Source: UBA7985 sp002711265 (lineage in GTDB: Bacteria > Pseudomonadota > Alphaproteobacteria > UBA7985). Taken from it: a stretch of 64,000 bases of DNA. Below the pieces are notes generated by a model that made no database searches, was not told the origin of the DNA, and was given only the letters and a program-made list of their open reading frames with translations. The translations under genes were made by a program, and so were the position numbers. Within the stretch, counting starts at the first letter, position 1, and every line of letters starts with the position of its first letter. The DNA is taken from contig CBFIBS010000004.1 of the NCBI GenBank assembly GCA_965660945.1, positions 62,001 to 126,000 of the forward strand. The letters are read 5' to 3'. This document shows, piece after piece, positions 48,084 through 57,193 of this stretch.

Positions 48084-48425
48084 GTGAACAAGACCATCAC
48101 ACGTGCTGACTTGACCGAAGCACTCTATGAAAAGGTCGGGCTCTCCCGCAATGAATCGGCTGATCTGGTCGAAAGTATCCTCAACCACGTTTCCGACGCG
48201 CTCGTCGACGGCGAGCAGGTGAAGATTGCCTCTTTCGGCACCTTTCTAGTGCGCGATAAGGCAAAACGCATTGGTCGCAACCCGAAGACCGGCGAAGAGC
48301 ATGAGATACCGCCACGCCGCGTTCTGGTGTTCCGGGCCAGCCAGGTGCTCAAGCAGGCGCTGGTCGAAGACTGGAAAGGCGGCCCGCTTGACGCCTACAT
48401 TGAAGCGGGCGCCAACGACGAGTAA
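48084..48425 (+). CDS. ihfA: Integration host factor alpha subunit
   Basis: DNA-bending nucleoid protein acting with IhfB, among other roles at sigma54 promoters such as those NtrC controls. The 113-residue product has TRADLTEALYEKVGLSRNES, IASFGTFLVRDKAKRIGRNP and the beta-arm PRRVLVFRAS. GTG 48084 is chosen because GGGAAGAG stands just upstream and the protein then starts MNKTITRADL; the frame is open 21 codons further. The merR gene follows after 35 bp, as in other alphaproteobacteria. Confidence 0.95.
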   Translation: MNKTITRADLTEALYEKVGLSRNESADLVESILNHVSDALVDGEQVKIASFGTFLVRDKAKRIGRNPKTGEEHEIPPRRVLVFRASQVLKQALVEDWKGGPLDAYIEAGANDE

Positions 48426-48460
48426 GGTAGCCCCTCAGGCAAGTCACAGCAGGGGCAACC

Positions 48461-49045
48461 ATGGCCAAGGCAAACGACGCGTTCCGCAACATCCGCGAAG
48501 CTTCCGAAGAGTTGGATGTCCCCCAGCACGTGCTGCGGTTCTGGGAAACCAAGTTCCCTGAAATCCAGCCGCTGAAGCGCGGCGGTCGCCGCCGCTACTA
48601 CCGCCCCGAAGACCTCGCGCTGCTGACCACCATCCGCGACCTGCTGTACGTGCAGGGCTACACCATCCGCGGTGTTCAGCGTCTGCTGCGCGAAGGCGGG
48701 ATCGAGACCCCCCCAGCCCCCAGCGAAGATATGACCCTGCCCCCGGACATCGAAGCCGAAGACCAGCGCGCGGCAGCCCTCGAGGCGGCTGAAGACGATG
48801 ACGGTGGCGATCTGTCCGAAGAGGCCATCCAGACCCGCGAGCTGTTCCAGGCCATCACGCCGGTCACCCCGAGCGCGGCAGAAACGCCGCTTTCGGGTAT
48901 GCTCGGCGTCCCTGCCGGCACTGATGACCCGGTCGATCGCCAGCGTGAGGAGCGGGAGCGGGTGATGAGCCAGCTTGCTGTGATCCACTCCAATCTGGCC
49001 GGCGCCATGGCCCGGTTTGACGAGGCGACAGCGCTGGATGGCTGA
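48461..49045 (+). CDS. MerR-family transcriptional regulator (ihfA-linked type)
   Basis: Winged-helix regulator of unknown target, always found next to ihfA in this group. In the 194-residue product a MerR DNA-binding domain at about 8-78 (REASEELDVPQHVLRFWETK, RRRYYRPEDLALL, YTIRGVQRLL) is followed by an acidic, probably disordered region and a short C-terminal helix. No metal-binding cysteines, so it is not a metal sensor of the classical type. Confidence 0.9.
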   Translation: MAKANDAFRNIREASEELDVPQHVLRFWETKFPEIQPLKRGGRRRYYRPEDLALLTTIRDLLYVQGYTIRGVQRLLREGGIETPPAPSEDMTLPPDIEAEDQRAAALEAAEDDDGGDLSEEAIQTRELFQAITPVTPSAAETPLSGMLGVPAGTDDPVDRQREERERVMSQLAVIHSNLAGAMARFDEATALDG

Positions 49046-49250
49046 GGCCCGCGACTTCGGCGCATAAAAAAGCTGGTTGCAGGCGCTGGTTAAAGCGCCC
49101 ATATCGAACAGGCAACAGAACACCAAAACGACGCAGCCGCGCCGGGGCGCTGGGCTGGCCGGGTCAGGTCGATCAGACGCCCTGTACCCCATTCCTCCCG
49201 CGCCGACAGAAACGCAGGCCGCGCCCGCAACAGTAAACGGAAGTAAGACA

Positions 49251-49904
49251 GTGACCTTTCCAAGCGATCCATTCGGGACTGCAGGCGCAGCCCAGTCGAC
49301 GACCATGACCACGCCGATCCCCTACGTGATCGAACAGACCAACCGCGGGGAAAAGGTCTACGACATTTACTCACGCATGCTGATGGAGCGGATCATCTTC
49401 GTCTCCGGCGTGGTCAACGACATGATGTCGGCCTCGGTCTGCGCACAGCTGCTGTTTCTGGAAAGCCAGAACCCGGATAAGGATATCAGCATCTACATCA
49501 ACTCGCCGGGCGGGTCGGTGTCGGCGGGACTGGCCATGTACGACACCATGATGTTCATCAAGCCGTCGATTTCGACCATCTGTGTCGGGCTCGCCGCGTC
49601 CATGGGGTCTTTCCTGCTGATGGCCGGTGACGAGGGCAAGCGGTTCTCCCTGCCCAACTCCAAGATCATGATCCACCAGCCGTCTTCGGGCTATCAGGGC
49701 ACGGCAGCGGATATCGAAATTCACGCCAAGGAAATCCTGAAAACCCGCGAGCAGCTGAACAAGCTCTACGCCCACCATACGGGCAAGAAGGTTTCCGAGA
49801 TCGACAAGGCCATGGATCGCGACAACTACATGGACCCCGATGAAGCGCTGGCCTTCGGTCTGATCGACGAAATCGTCTCCAAACGAGCGGCCGCAGACGA
49901 GTAA
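49251..49904 (+). CDS. clpP: ATP-dependent Clp protease proteolytic subunit ClpP
   Basis: Barrel-shaped serine protease that degrades proteins unfolded by ClpX or ClpA. The 217-residue product has catalytic Ser117 (GLAASMGSFLL), His142 (MIHQPSSG) and Asp191. YVIEQTNRGEKVYDIYSRML is the conserved N-terminal block. The start is ambiguous: GTG 49251 has GGAAGTAAG upstream and adds an 18-residue propeptide-like leader; ATG 49305 lacks a ribosome binding site. clpX follows after 102 bp. tig, often upstream, is not present. Confidence 0.96.
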   Translation: MTFPSDPFGTAGAAQSTTMTTPIPYVIEQTNRGEKVYDIYSRMLMERIIFVSGVVNDMMSASVCAQLLFLESQNPDKDISIYINSPGGSVSAGLAMYDTMMFIKPSISTICVGLAASMGSFLLMAGDEGKRFSLPNSKIMIHQPSSGYQGTAADIEIHAKEILKTREQLNKLYAHHTGKKVSEIDKAMDRDNYMDPDEALAFGLIDEIVSKRAAADE

Positions 49905-49906
49905 TT

Positions 49907-49926
49907 TGCCCATTTTGGGGCATTTT
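49907..49926 (+). terminator. Weak terminator-like hairpin after clpP
   Basis: TGCCC (49907-49911) pairs with GGGCA (49918-49922) and is followed by TTTT. The stem is only five base pairs, so read-through to clpX is likely; it could set the clpP to clpX ratio. Confidence 0.4.
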
Positions 49927-49938
49927 GTGCCTGCGTCG

Positions 49939-49978
49939 GTAGGTAGCTTGCCATAAGGCCAGCAAGCTTCTAACCTAC
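49939..49978 (+). promoter_or_regulatory. Long imperfect hairpin in the clpX leader
   Basis: GTAGGTAGCTTGC (49939-49951) pairs with GCAAGCT (49962-49968) and ACCTAC (49973-49978), leaving a four-base bulge and a ten-base loop. It lies 28 bp upstream of the clpX start. It may be an RNA structure protecting the mRNA or a protein-binding palindrome; no match to a known riboswitch. Confidence 0.45.
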
Positions 49979-50006
49979 TCATCTATAGAGAATATTGGAA
50001 TTTTAG

Positions 50007-51275
50007 ATGTCGGCATCGATGAGCGATAGCAAAAACACGCTCTACTGTTCTTTCTGTGGCAAGAGCCAGCACGAAGTCCGCAAGCTGATTGCCGGTCCGA
50101 CGGTGTTCATCTGCGACGAGTGTGTCGAGCTGTGCATGGACATCATCCGGGAAGAGAGCAAGGGCGGGCTGGCCAAGGCCTCCGACGGTGTGCCGACCCC
50201 TTCGGATATCTACGCCATCCTCGATGACTTCGTGATCGGGCAGGCGCAGGCCAAGCGCGTGCTCTCGGTGGCGGTTCACAACCACTACAAGCGCCTGCAG
50301 CATGCGCAGAAGTCTGCCGACGTGGAACTGGCCAAGTCAAATATTCTGCTGATCGGGCCGACGGGGTGTGGCAAGACGCTGCTGGCGCAGACGCTGGCGC
50401 GGATCCTCGACGTGCCCTTCACCATGGCCGACGCGACCACGCTGACCGAAGCCGGCTACGTGGGCGAGGACGTGGAAAACATCGTTCTCAAGCTGCTGCA
50501 GGCCGCCGACTACAACGTTGAGAAGGCACAACGCGGCATCGTCTACATCGACGAAATCGACAAGATCACCCGCAAGGCCGAAAACCCGTCCATCACCCGC
50601 GACGTATCGGGCGAGGGCGTGCAGCAGGCGCTGCTGAAGCTGATGGAAGGCACGGTTGCTTCTGTGCCGCCCCAGGGGGGCCGTAAGCACCCGCAGCAGG
50701 AGTTCCTGCAGGTCGACACCACCAACATTCTTTTCATCGCCGGCGGTGCCTTTGCCGGGCTGGAAAAGATCATCTCGCAGCGCAGCCAGGGCAGCTCGCT
50801 GGGCTTTGGCGCGACCGTGCAGAGCCCCGATGAGCGGCGGACGGGCGAAATCCTGCGCGATGTCGAGCCCGAAGACCTGCAGCGCTATGGGCTGATCCCT
50901 GAATTCATCGGCCGGATGCCGGTCGTGGCGACGCTCGAAGACCTCGACGAAGCCGCGCTGATGCAGATCCTGACCGAGCCGAAGAATGCCCTGGTCAAGC
51001 AGTACCAGCGCCTGTTCGAGATGGAGGAGGTGCGGCTGAGCTTCACCGACGACGCGCTCGAAGCCGTTGCCGCCAAGGCGATCAAGCGCAAGACCGGTGC
51101 TCGCGGCCTGCGGTCGATCATGGAGAACATCCTGCTCGACCCCATGTACGACCTGCCGGGCATGACTGGTGTCGAAGAAGTCGTGGTGAACAAGGACGCG
51201 GTCGAGAAGAATGCGTTGCCGTTGTTCGTCTACTCCGAAGAGGCCTCGAGCGACGCGGAAACCGCCTCGGCCTGA
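50007..51275 (+). CDS. clpX: ATP-dependent Clp protease ATP-binding subunit ClpX
   Basis: AAA+ unfoldase feeding ClpP; in alphaproteobacteria it is central to cell-cycle proteolysis. In the 422-residue product an N-terminal zinc-binding domain (C14, C17, C36, C39) precedes the Walker A GPTGCGKT, Walker B IVYIDEIDKI, the pore loop GYVGED and the ClpP-docking IGF-like loop region near residue 265. Full length. A second in-frame ATG at 50019 is possible. It is followed by a strong terminator; no lon gene follows. Confidence 0.97.
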   Translation: MSASMSDSKNTLYCSFCGKSQHEVRKLIAGPTVFICDECVELCMDIIREESKGGLAKASDGVPTPSDIYAILDDFVIGQAQAKRVLSVAVHNHYKRLQHAQKSADVELAKSNILLIGPTGCGKTLLAQTLARILDVPFTMADATTLTEAGYVGEDVENIVLKLLQAADYNVEKAQRGIVYIDEIDKITRKAENPSITRDVSGEGVQQALLKLMEGTVASVPPQGGRKHPQQEFLQVDTTNILFIAGGAFAGLEKIISQRSQGSSLGFGATVQSPDERRTGEILRDVEPEDLQRYGLIPEFIGRMPVVATLEDLDEAALMQILTEPKNALVKQYQRLFEMEEVRLSFTDDALEAVAAKAIKRKTGARGLRSIMENILLDPMYDLPGMTGVEEVVVNKDAVEKNALPLFVYSEEASSDAETASA

Positions 51276-51324
51276 GTGATCTGATCCATAACTGATCGAG
51301 ATGCGGTGCTCCGGCGCCGATATC

Positions 51325-51354
51325 GGGGGCCGTGGAAGCGGCCCCCTTTTTTTT
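51325..51354 (+). terminator. Intrinsic terminator after clpX
   Basis: GGGGGCCG (51325-51332) and CGGCCCCC (51339-51346) form a perfect 8-bp GC stem with a six-base loop, followed by eight T (51347-51354). It is 50 bp after the clpX stop and clearly ends the clpP-clpX unit. Confidence 0.95.
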
Positions 51355-51451
51355 CAGCCTATTCATGATTAGAAATATATATAATTTGAAATGAAATCGG
51401 ATAAAGTGGCTTTATCACGAATGAAGTCCAACGGTTTCAGGAACGAAAATC

Positions 51452-52363
51452 ATGTCAGACGCTGCTGTAACGCCGCAAAAGTTCGGGGCGACCCAACTTG
51501 TCCGCACCCTTCTCTCAACCACCCGGGAAAACTGGCTGTCGATGTTCTTCGGTGGTTTGGTCGTCCTGTTGCTTGGTCTTCTGGTTCTTCTTGTTTTTGG
51601 CTCATTGAGTTTTGGAAGCCTGTTTGCCGGTGGCCTTAACTTCGGCGATTTCCAGCGTTTGAGCGAAAACATGTCAGCGCTGCCCCTACTGCGTGAGGCT
51701 GGCTTTGCGTCATTGCCGCTGATTGCAATCTGGTTGGCTGCTTTGTTTGTCAGTGCAACGCTGCTGGCTATCCCGACCCAGGCGGGTCTCAACCTCGTCC
51801 GAACCGGCAGCGTCAGCATTGGTCAGGCCATGGGCAAGAGCTTCGGCCGTTGGTTCGCGTTGGGGCTCGCCTTCCTGCTGATGCAGCTGGGCATAGCGGT
51901 GCTCGAGATCATTCTGGTTTGGGTACCGAGCGAGCTCAACTTCATGCTTGGGGTCATCGGCAGCATAGTCAACACCATCGTCGTGATTGCCATTTCTCTG
52001 GCGCTGGCCCCTTTGCTGCTCGTGATTCTGGACGGGAGTGGTGCCATGGACGCCTTCGGCCGGTCTTTGCGTCTGACCCGAGGCCACCGTCTGTCCATCC
52101 TGCTGTTCGGGCTTCTGGCAGCGCTGGCCGTGTTTGTGGTGATGCTGGCGGCAGGCATCATCGGCGCTATAGCCTTCTTCCTGCTTGATCTGTTCCTGCC
52201 CCGCGCCGCCGCAGGGACCATCGTTGGTATTTTCGGGGCTCTATTCGCCCTGTGCTTCTATTCGGTGATTTCGATCTACTTTGGGCTAGGCGCCAGCTTG
52301 GTTTACACCCGGCTGCTGACGCTGGATGGAAGCAGCGACGGGGGACAGCCAGAGGCGGACTAG
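51452..52363 (+). CDS. Predicted multipass membrane protein of unknown function
   Basis: I do not recognise a specific family. The 303-residue product has about five or six hydrophobic segments (around 35-60, 87-110, 135-160, 168-195, 215-240, 255-285). A central segment, DAFGRSLRLTRGHRLSILL, resembles the helix-linker pattern of DUF975/glycerophosphodiester phosphodiesterase membrane domains. No signal for transport or catalysis. AGGAACG precedes the ATG; the leader and first codons are AT-richer than the neighbours. Its stop codon shares CTAG (52360-52363) with the stop of the convergent hydrolase gene. Confidence 0.75.
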   Translation: MSDAAVTPQKFGATQLVRTLLSTTRENWLSMFFGGLVVLLLGLLVLLVFGSLSFGSLFAGGLNFGDFQRLSENMSALPLLREAGFASLPLIAIWLAALFVSATLLAIPTQAGLNLVRTGSVSIGQAMGKSFGRWFALGLAFLLMQLGIAVLEIILVWVPSELNFMLGVIGSIVNTIVVIAISLALAPLLLVILDGSGAMDAFGRSLRLTRGHRLSILLFGLLAALAVFVVMLAAGIIGAIAFFLLDLFLPRAAAGTIVGIFGALFALCFYSVISIYFGLGASLVYTRLLTLDGSSDGGQPEAD

Positions 52364-53298
52364 TCCACCGCGCGGGTCTGGTGCCAGGCCATGGCCTCGA
52401 CCATCGCCCCCTGATAGATCTCGTGCCGGTCGGCGTGGGCGGTTTCAATCGTGATGAAGGCCTTGGGCGTCGCCTCGGGTAGGGCGGCGAACAGGCGGTG
52501 GCCGTGCGTGTTGGCGATCAGCCGATCCATGGTGCCGTGCACCCAGACCACCGGTGTCACCGTTTTCGCCGCCAGACTGAGATTGTCGAAACGGTCGGCC
52601 ATCAGCCAGCGCGCGACCCCGGCCATATCCGGCAGGCTGGTAAAGGTGCTCATGATGGTCGCGCCGCGGGCGATCTGCCCCTGATCGTGCAGGGCGTGCA
52701 GCGCCAGCGCGCCACCCAGTGAGTGCCCGGCGATAAGGGTGTTTTCCGGCGGCCAGCCGAGCTGCTGCGCCACGCTCAGGGCCGCCTGTGCATCCAGGCG
52801 CAGCCCCGCTTCGGTCGGCGTTCCGGGCAGGCCGCCATAGCCGCGGTATTCGGGTAGCAACACCGGGTAGCCCGCCGCGATCAGCCCGGCGGTGTAGCGG
52901 GTCGAGTCCTCGAAATTGCCGGCGTTACCGTGAAAGAAGACCGTTAGGGGCGGGTTATCACTGCGGCTGCCCGGCCAGAACCAGGCGGCCAGCGGCTGCC
53001 CGTCGGTACCGGTGTAGCGCAGGGTCTGGAATGGTGGCAGGCCCGGCCACGGCTGCCCCGGGGTCGGTTTGGGGTGGTAGACGAAGCGCCGTGAAATGCC
53101 GCAGCAGCGGCCCTCGTCGGCGGGTGGAGGCAGGGGCTGGGCGAGCGGGGTTGCTGCTCCTGCTCCTGCTCCTGCTCCGGTCTGTGCCAGTGCGACAGTG
53201 GCAAGGGGGCCCAGCGCCCCACCCACTAGGGTGATCAGACCGGCCCCCAAGAAGGCGATAACCGCAGGGCGAAGGCGCCGCGCGGCATCGGGCCTCAC
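52360..53298 (-). CDS. Secreted or membrane-anchored alpha/beta hydrolase
   Basis: Predicted serine esterase/peptidase of the alpha/beta hydrolase fold; substrate unknown. The 312-residue product has an N-terminal hydrophobic signal-like segment (about 10-35), then a Gly/Ala repeat and Pro-rich linker. The hydrolase domain follows: oxyanion HGNAG, nucleophile elbow AGHSLGGALAL, Asp in HGTMDRLI, His in ETAHADRHE. GTG 53298 is chosen because it overlaps the oligopeptidase stop as GTGA (53295-53298), suggesting translational coupling. Confidence 0.85.
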   Translation of the reverse strand: MRPDAARRLRPAVIAFLGAGLITLVGGALGPLATVALAQTGAGAGAGAATPLAQPLPPPADEGRCCGISRRFVYHPKPTPGQPWPGLPPFQTLRYTGTDGQPLAAWFWPGSRSDNPPLTVFFHGNAGNFEDSTRYTAGLIAAGYPVLLPEYRGYGGLPGTPTEAGLRLDAQAALSVAQQLGWPPENTLIAGHSLGGALALHALHDQGQIARGATIMSTFTSLPDMAGVARWLMADRFDNLSLAAKTVTPVVWVHGTMDRLIANTHGHRLFAALPEATPKAFITIETAHADRHEIYQGAMVEAMAWHQTRAVD

Positions 53299-55400
53299 AC
53301 CTTGACCCCAAGCACCCACAGCAGGAAGGCCCAGTCGCGGGCGTCTTCGCGCATGCCGTCGAAGCGGCCCGAGGCTCCGCCATGACCCGCACCCATGTTC
53401 ATGTGCATCAGGGTCAGGCCGTCGTCGGTGCGGCGATCGCGCAGGGTCGCGACCCACTTGGCCGGCTCCCAGTAGGTCACGCGCGGGTCGGTCAGCCCGC
53501 CGGTGGCGAGGATGGCGGGGTAGGCCTTGGCCTCAACGTTATCGATGGGGGAGTAGGCGGCCATACGGGCGTAGTCTTCGGCGCTGGCGATGGGGTTGCC
53601 CCATTCGGGCCATTCCGGCGGGGTCAGCGGCAGGCTGTCGTCGAGCATGGTGGTCAGCACGTCGACAAAGGGAACCCCGCCGACGATGGCGGCGAACTTC
53701 TCGGGCGCCATGTTGGCGATGGCCCCCATGAGCATGCCGCCTGCCGAGGCGCCCTCGGCCGCTACCCGCGCGGGATCGGCCCAGCCCAGATCGACCAGCG
53801 CGTCCCGTGCAGCGATGAAGTCGTGGAAGGTGTTGGTCTTGTGCTCGAGCTTGCCGTCGAGGTACCAGCCGTAGCCCATGTCGGCGCCGCCGCGGACGTG
53901 GGCGGTGGCCGTGATCAGGCCACGGTCGGCCAGCGACAGCCGCTTGATCGAGAAGTTCGCGGGCATGGACATGCCGTAGGAGCCGTAGCCGTAGAGGTAG
54001 AGCGGCGCGCTGCGGTCCAGCGTGGTATCGCGGTGGTGCATGACCGTCACCGGCACGTCGGTGCCGTCGTGGCTGGGCGCCATGATCCGACGCACGACGT
54101 AGTCGGCCGGGTCGTGACCGCTGGGGACTTCCTGCTGCTTGATCAGGCTGCGGGTGGTGCTGGCCATGTCGTAGTCGAAAATCTGGCTCGGGGTGGACGG
54201 GCTTTCGTAGCCGAAGCGGGTTTCGCTGGTGTCCCACTCGGCCGAGCCGTGCAGCCCAAGCGCGTAGGCGCCCTCGTCGAAGGCAATGCTGTGGGATGTT
54301 CCGGCGCTCAGGTCGTGGACGACGATCGAGGGCAGGGCGCGCTCGGCCTGAAGCACGGCCAGAAAGTCCTTGTAGCCGTCCAGCCCGCGGATCAGGCGCC
54401 CCGGCACGTGTGGCTGCCAGGGTTGCCAGTGCTCGCGCTCTTCCCGGCCGATTTCGGTGCGCATGATCTGGAAGTCGACGGCGCCGTCCTGATTGGTGCT
54501 GATGAACCAGTGCTCGCCCGCGCGCTCGAGGCTGTATTCGTGACCGGTTTCGCGCGGGGCGACACATTTGAGCGCAAAGGTTGGCGCCTGTAGGTCGGCG
54601 ACCCAGACTTCGGTGGTCTGGTGGTCGTTGGCGCCGACCAGCAGGAACCGGTCGTCGCCCGTGCCGGAGACACTGACAAAGAATCCGGGGTCGGCCTCTT
54701 CGTAGATCAGCTCGTCGGCGTCCTGTTCCGTGCCAAGCACGTGCCGGAAAATCTTGCAGGGGCGGTGGTTGTCGTCCTGCCAGGTGTAGAACAGCGACAG
54801 GCCGTCCGGCGCCCAGACCGCTCCGCCTGTGGTGCGTTCGAGGCGATCGGCGTGGTCCTCGCCGCTGTCCAGATCGCGGACCTGCAGGGTGTAGAACTCC
54901 GAGCCCTTGGTATCCACGCCCCAGGCCATGAGCCGGTGATCGTCGCTGACCGTTGCGCCGGCCATGCGGAAGTAGTCGTGGCCCTCTGCTTCCTTGTCGC
55001 CGTCGAAGATGATGCGTTCCGAGCCCTCGCCGGTATCGTCTCGGTCCTTGCGACAGTGGATGGCGTACTGACCGCCGGTGCGGAAGCGGACGTAGTAGGC
55101 AAAGGGGCCGTCTTTAACCGGTGGTGACTGGTCGTCTTCCTTGATCCGGCCGCGGAACTCGCGGAACAGCGCTTCCTGCAGCGCTTCGGTCGGGGCGAGG
55201 ACGGTGGCGGTGTAGGCGTTTTCTGCCTCCAGATAGCCGCGCACGTCGTCTGCCAGCACGCTCGGGTCGGCCATGACCTCGGCCCAGTTGTCCACGCGCA
55301 GCCAGGCGAAATCGTCGCTGCGGGTGATGCCGTGGTGGCTGTCTGTGCTCGGCCGCTGCTCGGCGCGCGGCGGGGTGGGGGCTTGGCTAAGGTCAAACAT
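53295..55400 (-). CDS. ptrB: Oligopeptidase B (S9A prolyl oligopeptidase family)
   Basis: Cytoplasmic serine peptidase cleaving short peptides after basic residues. In the 701-residue product an N-terminal beta-propeller (about 1-420) is followed by a catalytic domain. Its landmarks are YLYGYGSYGMSM, HVRGGADMGYGWYLDG, the nucleophile in EGASAGGMLMG, Asp in GGLTDPRVTYWEPAKW, and His in GAGHGGASGR. Length and motifs match PtrB rather than prolyl endopeptidase. Its stop is coupled to the hydrolase gene. Divergent from the methyltransferase gene with 75 bp between starts. Confidence 0.93.
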   Translation of the reverse strand: MFDLSQAPTPPRAEQRPSTDSHHGITRSDDFAWLRVDNWAEVMADPSVLADDVRGYLEAENAYTATVLAPTEALQEALFREFRGRIKEDDQSPPVKDGPFAYYVRFRTGGQYAIHCRKDRDDTGEGSERIIFDGDKEAEGHDYFRMAGATVSDDHRLMAWGVDTKGSEFYTLQVRDLDSGEDHADRLERTTGGAVWAPDGLSLFYTWQDDNHRPCKIFRHVLGTEQDADELIYEEADPGFFVSVSGTGDDRFLLVGANDHQTTEVWVADLQAPTFALKCVAPRETGHEYSLERAGEHWFISTNQDGAVDFQIMRTEIGREEREHWQPWQPHVPGRLIRGLDGYKDFLAVLQAERALPSIVVHDLSAGTSHSIAFDEGAYALGLHGSAEWDTSETRFGYESPSTPSQIFDYDMASTTRSLIKQQEVPSGHDPADYVVRRIMAPSHDGTDVPVTVMHHRDTTLDRSAPLYLYGYGSYGMSMPANFSIKRLSLADRGLITATAHVRGGADMGYGWYLDGKLEHKTNTFHDFIAARDALVDLGWADPARVAAEGASAGGMLMGAIANMAPEKFAAIVGGVPFVDVLTTMLDDSLPLTPPEWPEWGNPIASAEDYARMAAYSPIDNVEAKAYPAILATGGLTDPRVTYWEPAKWVATLRDRRTDDGLTLMHMNMGAGHGGASGRFDGMREDARDWAFLLWVLGVKV

Positions 55401-55475
55401 GCAGGGCCTTGGCTCCTCTGGGCTCGGGTTTCAGGTTACATAGGTTCCCAAGCATTCATTGATAAGAGACAGGCC

Positions 55476-56765
55476 ATGCCGCTGCATCCGAAAATCGTGC
55501 TCAAAGGGGGCAAGGAGCGCCACATCCGCCACGGCCATCCGTGGATCTTCTCCGGCGCGATCGAGCGGGTCGAGGACAGCCCCCAGCCGGGCTGGACCGC
55601 CGATGTCGTCAGCTTCGACGGTCGCTGGATCGCGCGCGCGGGCTATTCGCCCAAGAGCCAGATCCGCGCGCGGGTCTGGACCCTCGACCCCGATGAGGTG
55701 GTCGATGCCGGTTTCTTTGAGCGCCGGATCCGGGCGGCAGTGGGCCTGCGCCGGTGGCTGGGACGGATGGATGCAACGGGCGGGTGCCGACTGATCAACG
55801 CCGAGGGCGACCGCCTGCCGGGGCTGGTCGTCGACCGCTTTGCCGACGTGCTGGTGGTGCAGATCAACAGCTCGCCGATGGCGTACTGGCGAGAGGTGAT
55901 CCTCGACACGCTGGAGGCGGTGGTTGCGCCGCGGGCGATCTACGAGCGCTCGGACAGCGACAGCCGCGCCAAGGAAGGCTTGGATAAGCGCGCGGGCTGG
56001 GCGCGGGGTGAGGGCTCGGAAGAACGAGGCGCGGGCAAGGGCGCGGGCGCAGGTGCAGGCGCTGAGACCGCCGAAGACGCCGAACCCGGCTCATCAGGCT
56101 CGTCCAGCCTACCGATCGAGATCGAGGAATTCGGCGCCCGCTTCGGCGTGGACATCGAGCGTGGCCACAAAACCGGCTTTTACCTCGATCAGGCCGAGAA
56201 CCGCGCGCTGGTGCGCCAGCTGGCCGGGGATCAGCGGGTGCTGAACTGCTTTTCCTATACGGGTGGGTTTTCGGTGCAGGCGGTGCTGGGGGGCGCACGG
56301 GAGGTGGTGTCGGTGGACAGCTCGCAGCCGGCCCTGGACCTGTCGGCGGCAAATTTTGCCCGCAACGGCCTCGACGCCGACGACCCACGCTTTCCGCACC
56401 TGTGCAGTGACGTGTTCAAGGCGTTGGAGGGCTTAGCCGGGGAGCAGCGGCGGTTTGACATGATCATCCTCGATCCGCCGAAATTTGCAGCCTCGAGCGC
56501 GGGGTTGGAGCGGGCGCTGCACGCCTATCGCAAGCTGGGTCGGGCTGCGTTGCCGCTGCTGGAGGCCGGGGGCATGCTGCTGACCTTCTCGTGCTCGGGT
56601 GCAGTGACGCCGGAGGCCTTTCAGAAAGCAGTGACGCTGGCGCTTGCTGACAATCAGCGGCGAGGGCGGGTGGTCCGGCGCCTGACCGCCTCAGCTGATC
56701 ACGTGGTTGATCTGGGGTTCAGCGAAGGTGCCTACCTCAAAGGGCTGGCGTTGATGGTGGAATAG
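55476..56765 (+). CDS. rlmI: Class I rRNA large-subunit methyltransferase (RlmI-type)
   Basis: SAM-dependent methyltransferase, by family a 23S rRNA cytosine-5 methyltransferase. In the 429-residue product an N-terminal PUA domain (VLKGGKERHIRHGHPWIFSG) and a linker domain ending IYERSDSDSRAKEGL precede a Rossmann core with GHKTGFYLDQAENRALV, NCFSYTGGF and the catalytic-loop ILDPPKFA. Residues about 175-215, between linker and core, are a Gly/Ala/Glu/Ser-rich insertion not usual in RlmI. ATG 55476 gives the canonical start; target specificity is inferred. Confidence 0.87.
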   Translation: MPLHPKIVLKGGKERHIRHGHPWIFSGAIERVEDSPQPGWTADVVSFDGRWIARAGYSPKSQIRARVWTLDPDEVVDAGFFERRIRAAVGLRRWLGRMDATGGCRLINAEGDRLPGLVVDRFADVLVVQINSSPMAYWREVILDTLEAVVAPRAIYERSDSDSRAKEGLDKRAGWARGEGSEERGAGKGAGAGAGAETAEDAEPGSSGSSSLPIEIEEFGARFGVDIERGHKTGFYLDQAENRALVRQLAGDQRVLNCFSYTGGFSVQAVLGGAREVVSVDSSQPALDLSAANFARNGLDADDPRFPHLCSDVFKALEGLAGEQRRFDMIILDPPKFAASSAGLERALHAYRKLGRAALPLLEAGGMLLTFSCSGAVTPEAFQKAVTLALADNQRRGRVVRRLTASADHVVDLGFSEGAYLKGLALMVE

Positions 56766-56782
56766 TTTCAAAGGATGGCGCG

Positions 56783-57086
56783 CTCGATTTGACGCCGCTT
56801 CGCGGCTTACAAATCTCCCACGCGGAGTTTCGAGATTCTTGTGTTCTACCCTGCTTCTCCTGTGAGCGTTTGGGAGTCCCTTGCTCGAGCCCCCTGCAAA
56901 GCCTTTCGATAGGTTTAGTGTAAATTTCGCTTGTTGAGTGGGAACTGATACGGCACTCAAAGCCAAAGATGTTGACTGAAAATTAAATGTAGTTGCTCCG
57001 ACCTTGTCTCAACCGCTTCGCGGTCTTCGCCAAGGCGTCGCGCAATTCTTTAATCAAAGCAGAAGGTCAGAGTGATCTGACCTTCT
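56783..57086. repeat. Structured intergenic repeat, copy B
   Basis: Begins with the 37-bp block shared with copy A in inverted orientation (56783-56819). It contains the 47-bp block at 56998-57044 that matches 4441-4488 of copy A apart from one base, including the AACCGCTTCGCGGTC hairpin region. It ends with a perfect 11-bp hairpin AGAAGGTCAGA/TCTGACCTTCT (57061-57071, 57076-57086). The terminal hairpin occupies the place of the unrelated 4516-4538 hairpin of copy A. The stretch 56820-56997 is not shared. Confidence 0.75.
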
Positions 57087-57193
57087 GACCGACTGGCGAA
57101 GTCCGGGGTGTGGCGCGGTCAGGGCTGCGGAGCACCGCCGCGCCCGCGGCGGCTTGGCCTTGACGGCGCCGAGGGGCAGCGCCCCTCATTCTA

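Noticed and set aside
51276..51451. Search for lon or a small RNA gene after clpX
   Set aside because: Only the clpX terminator and an AT-rich leader of the membrane protein gene are present.
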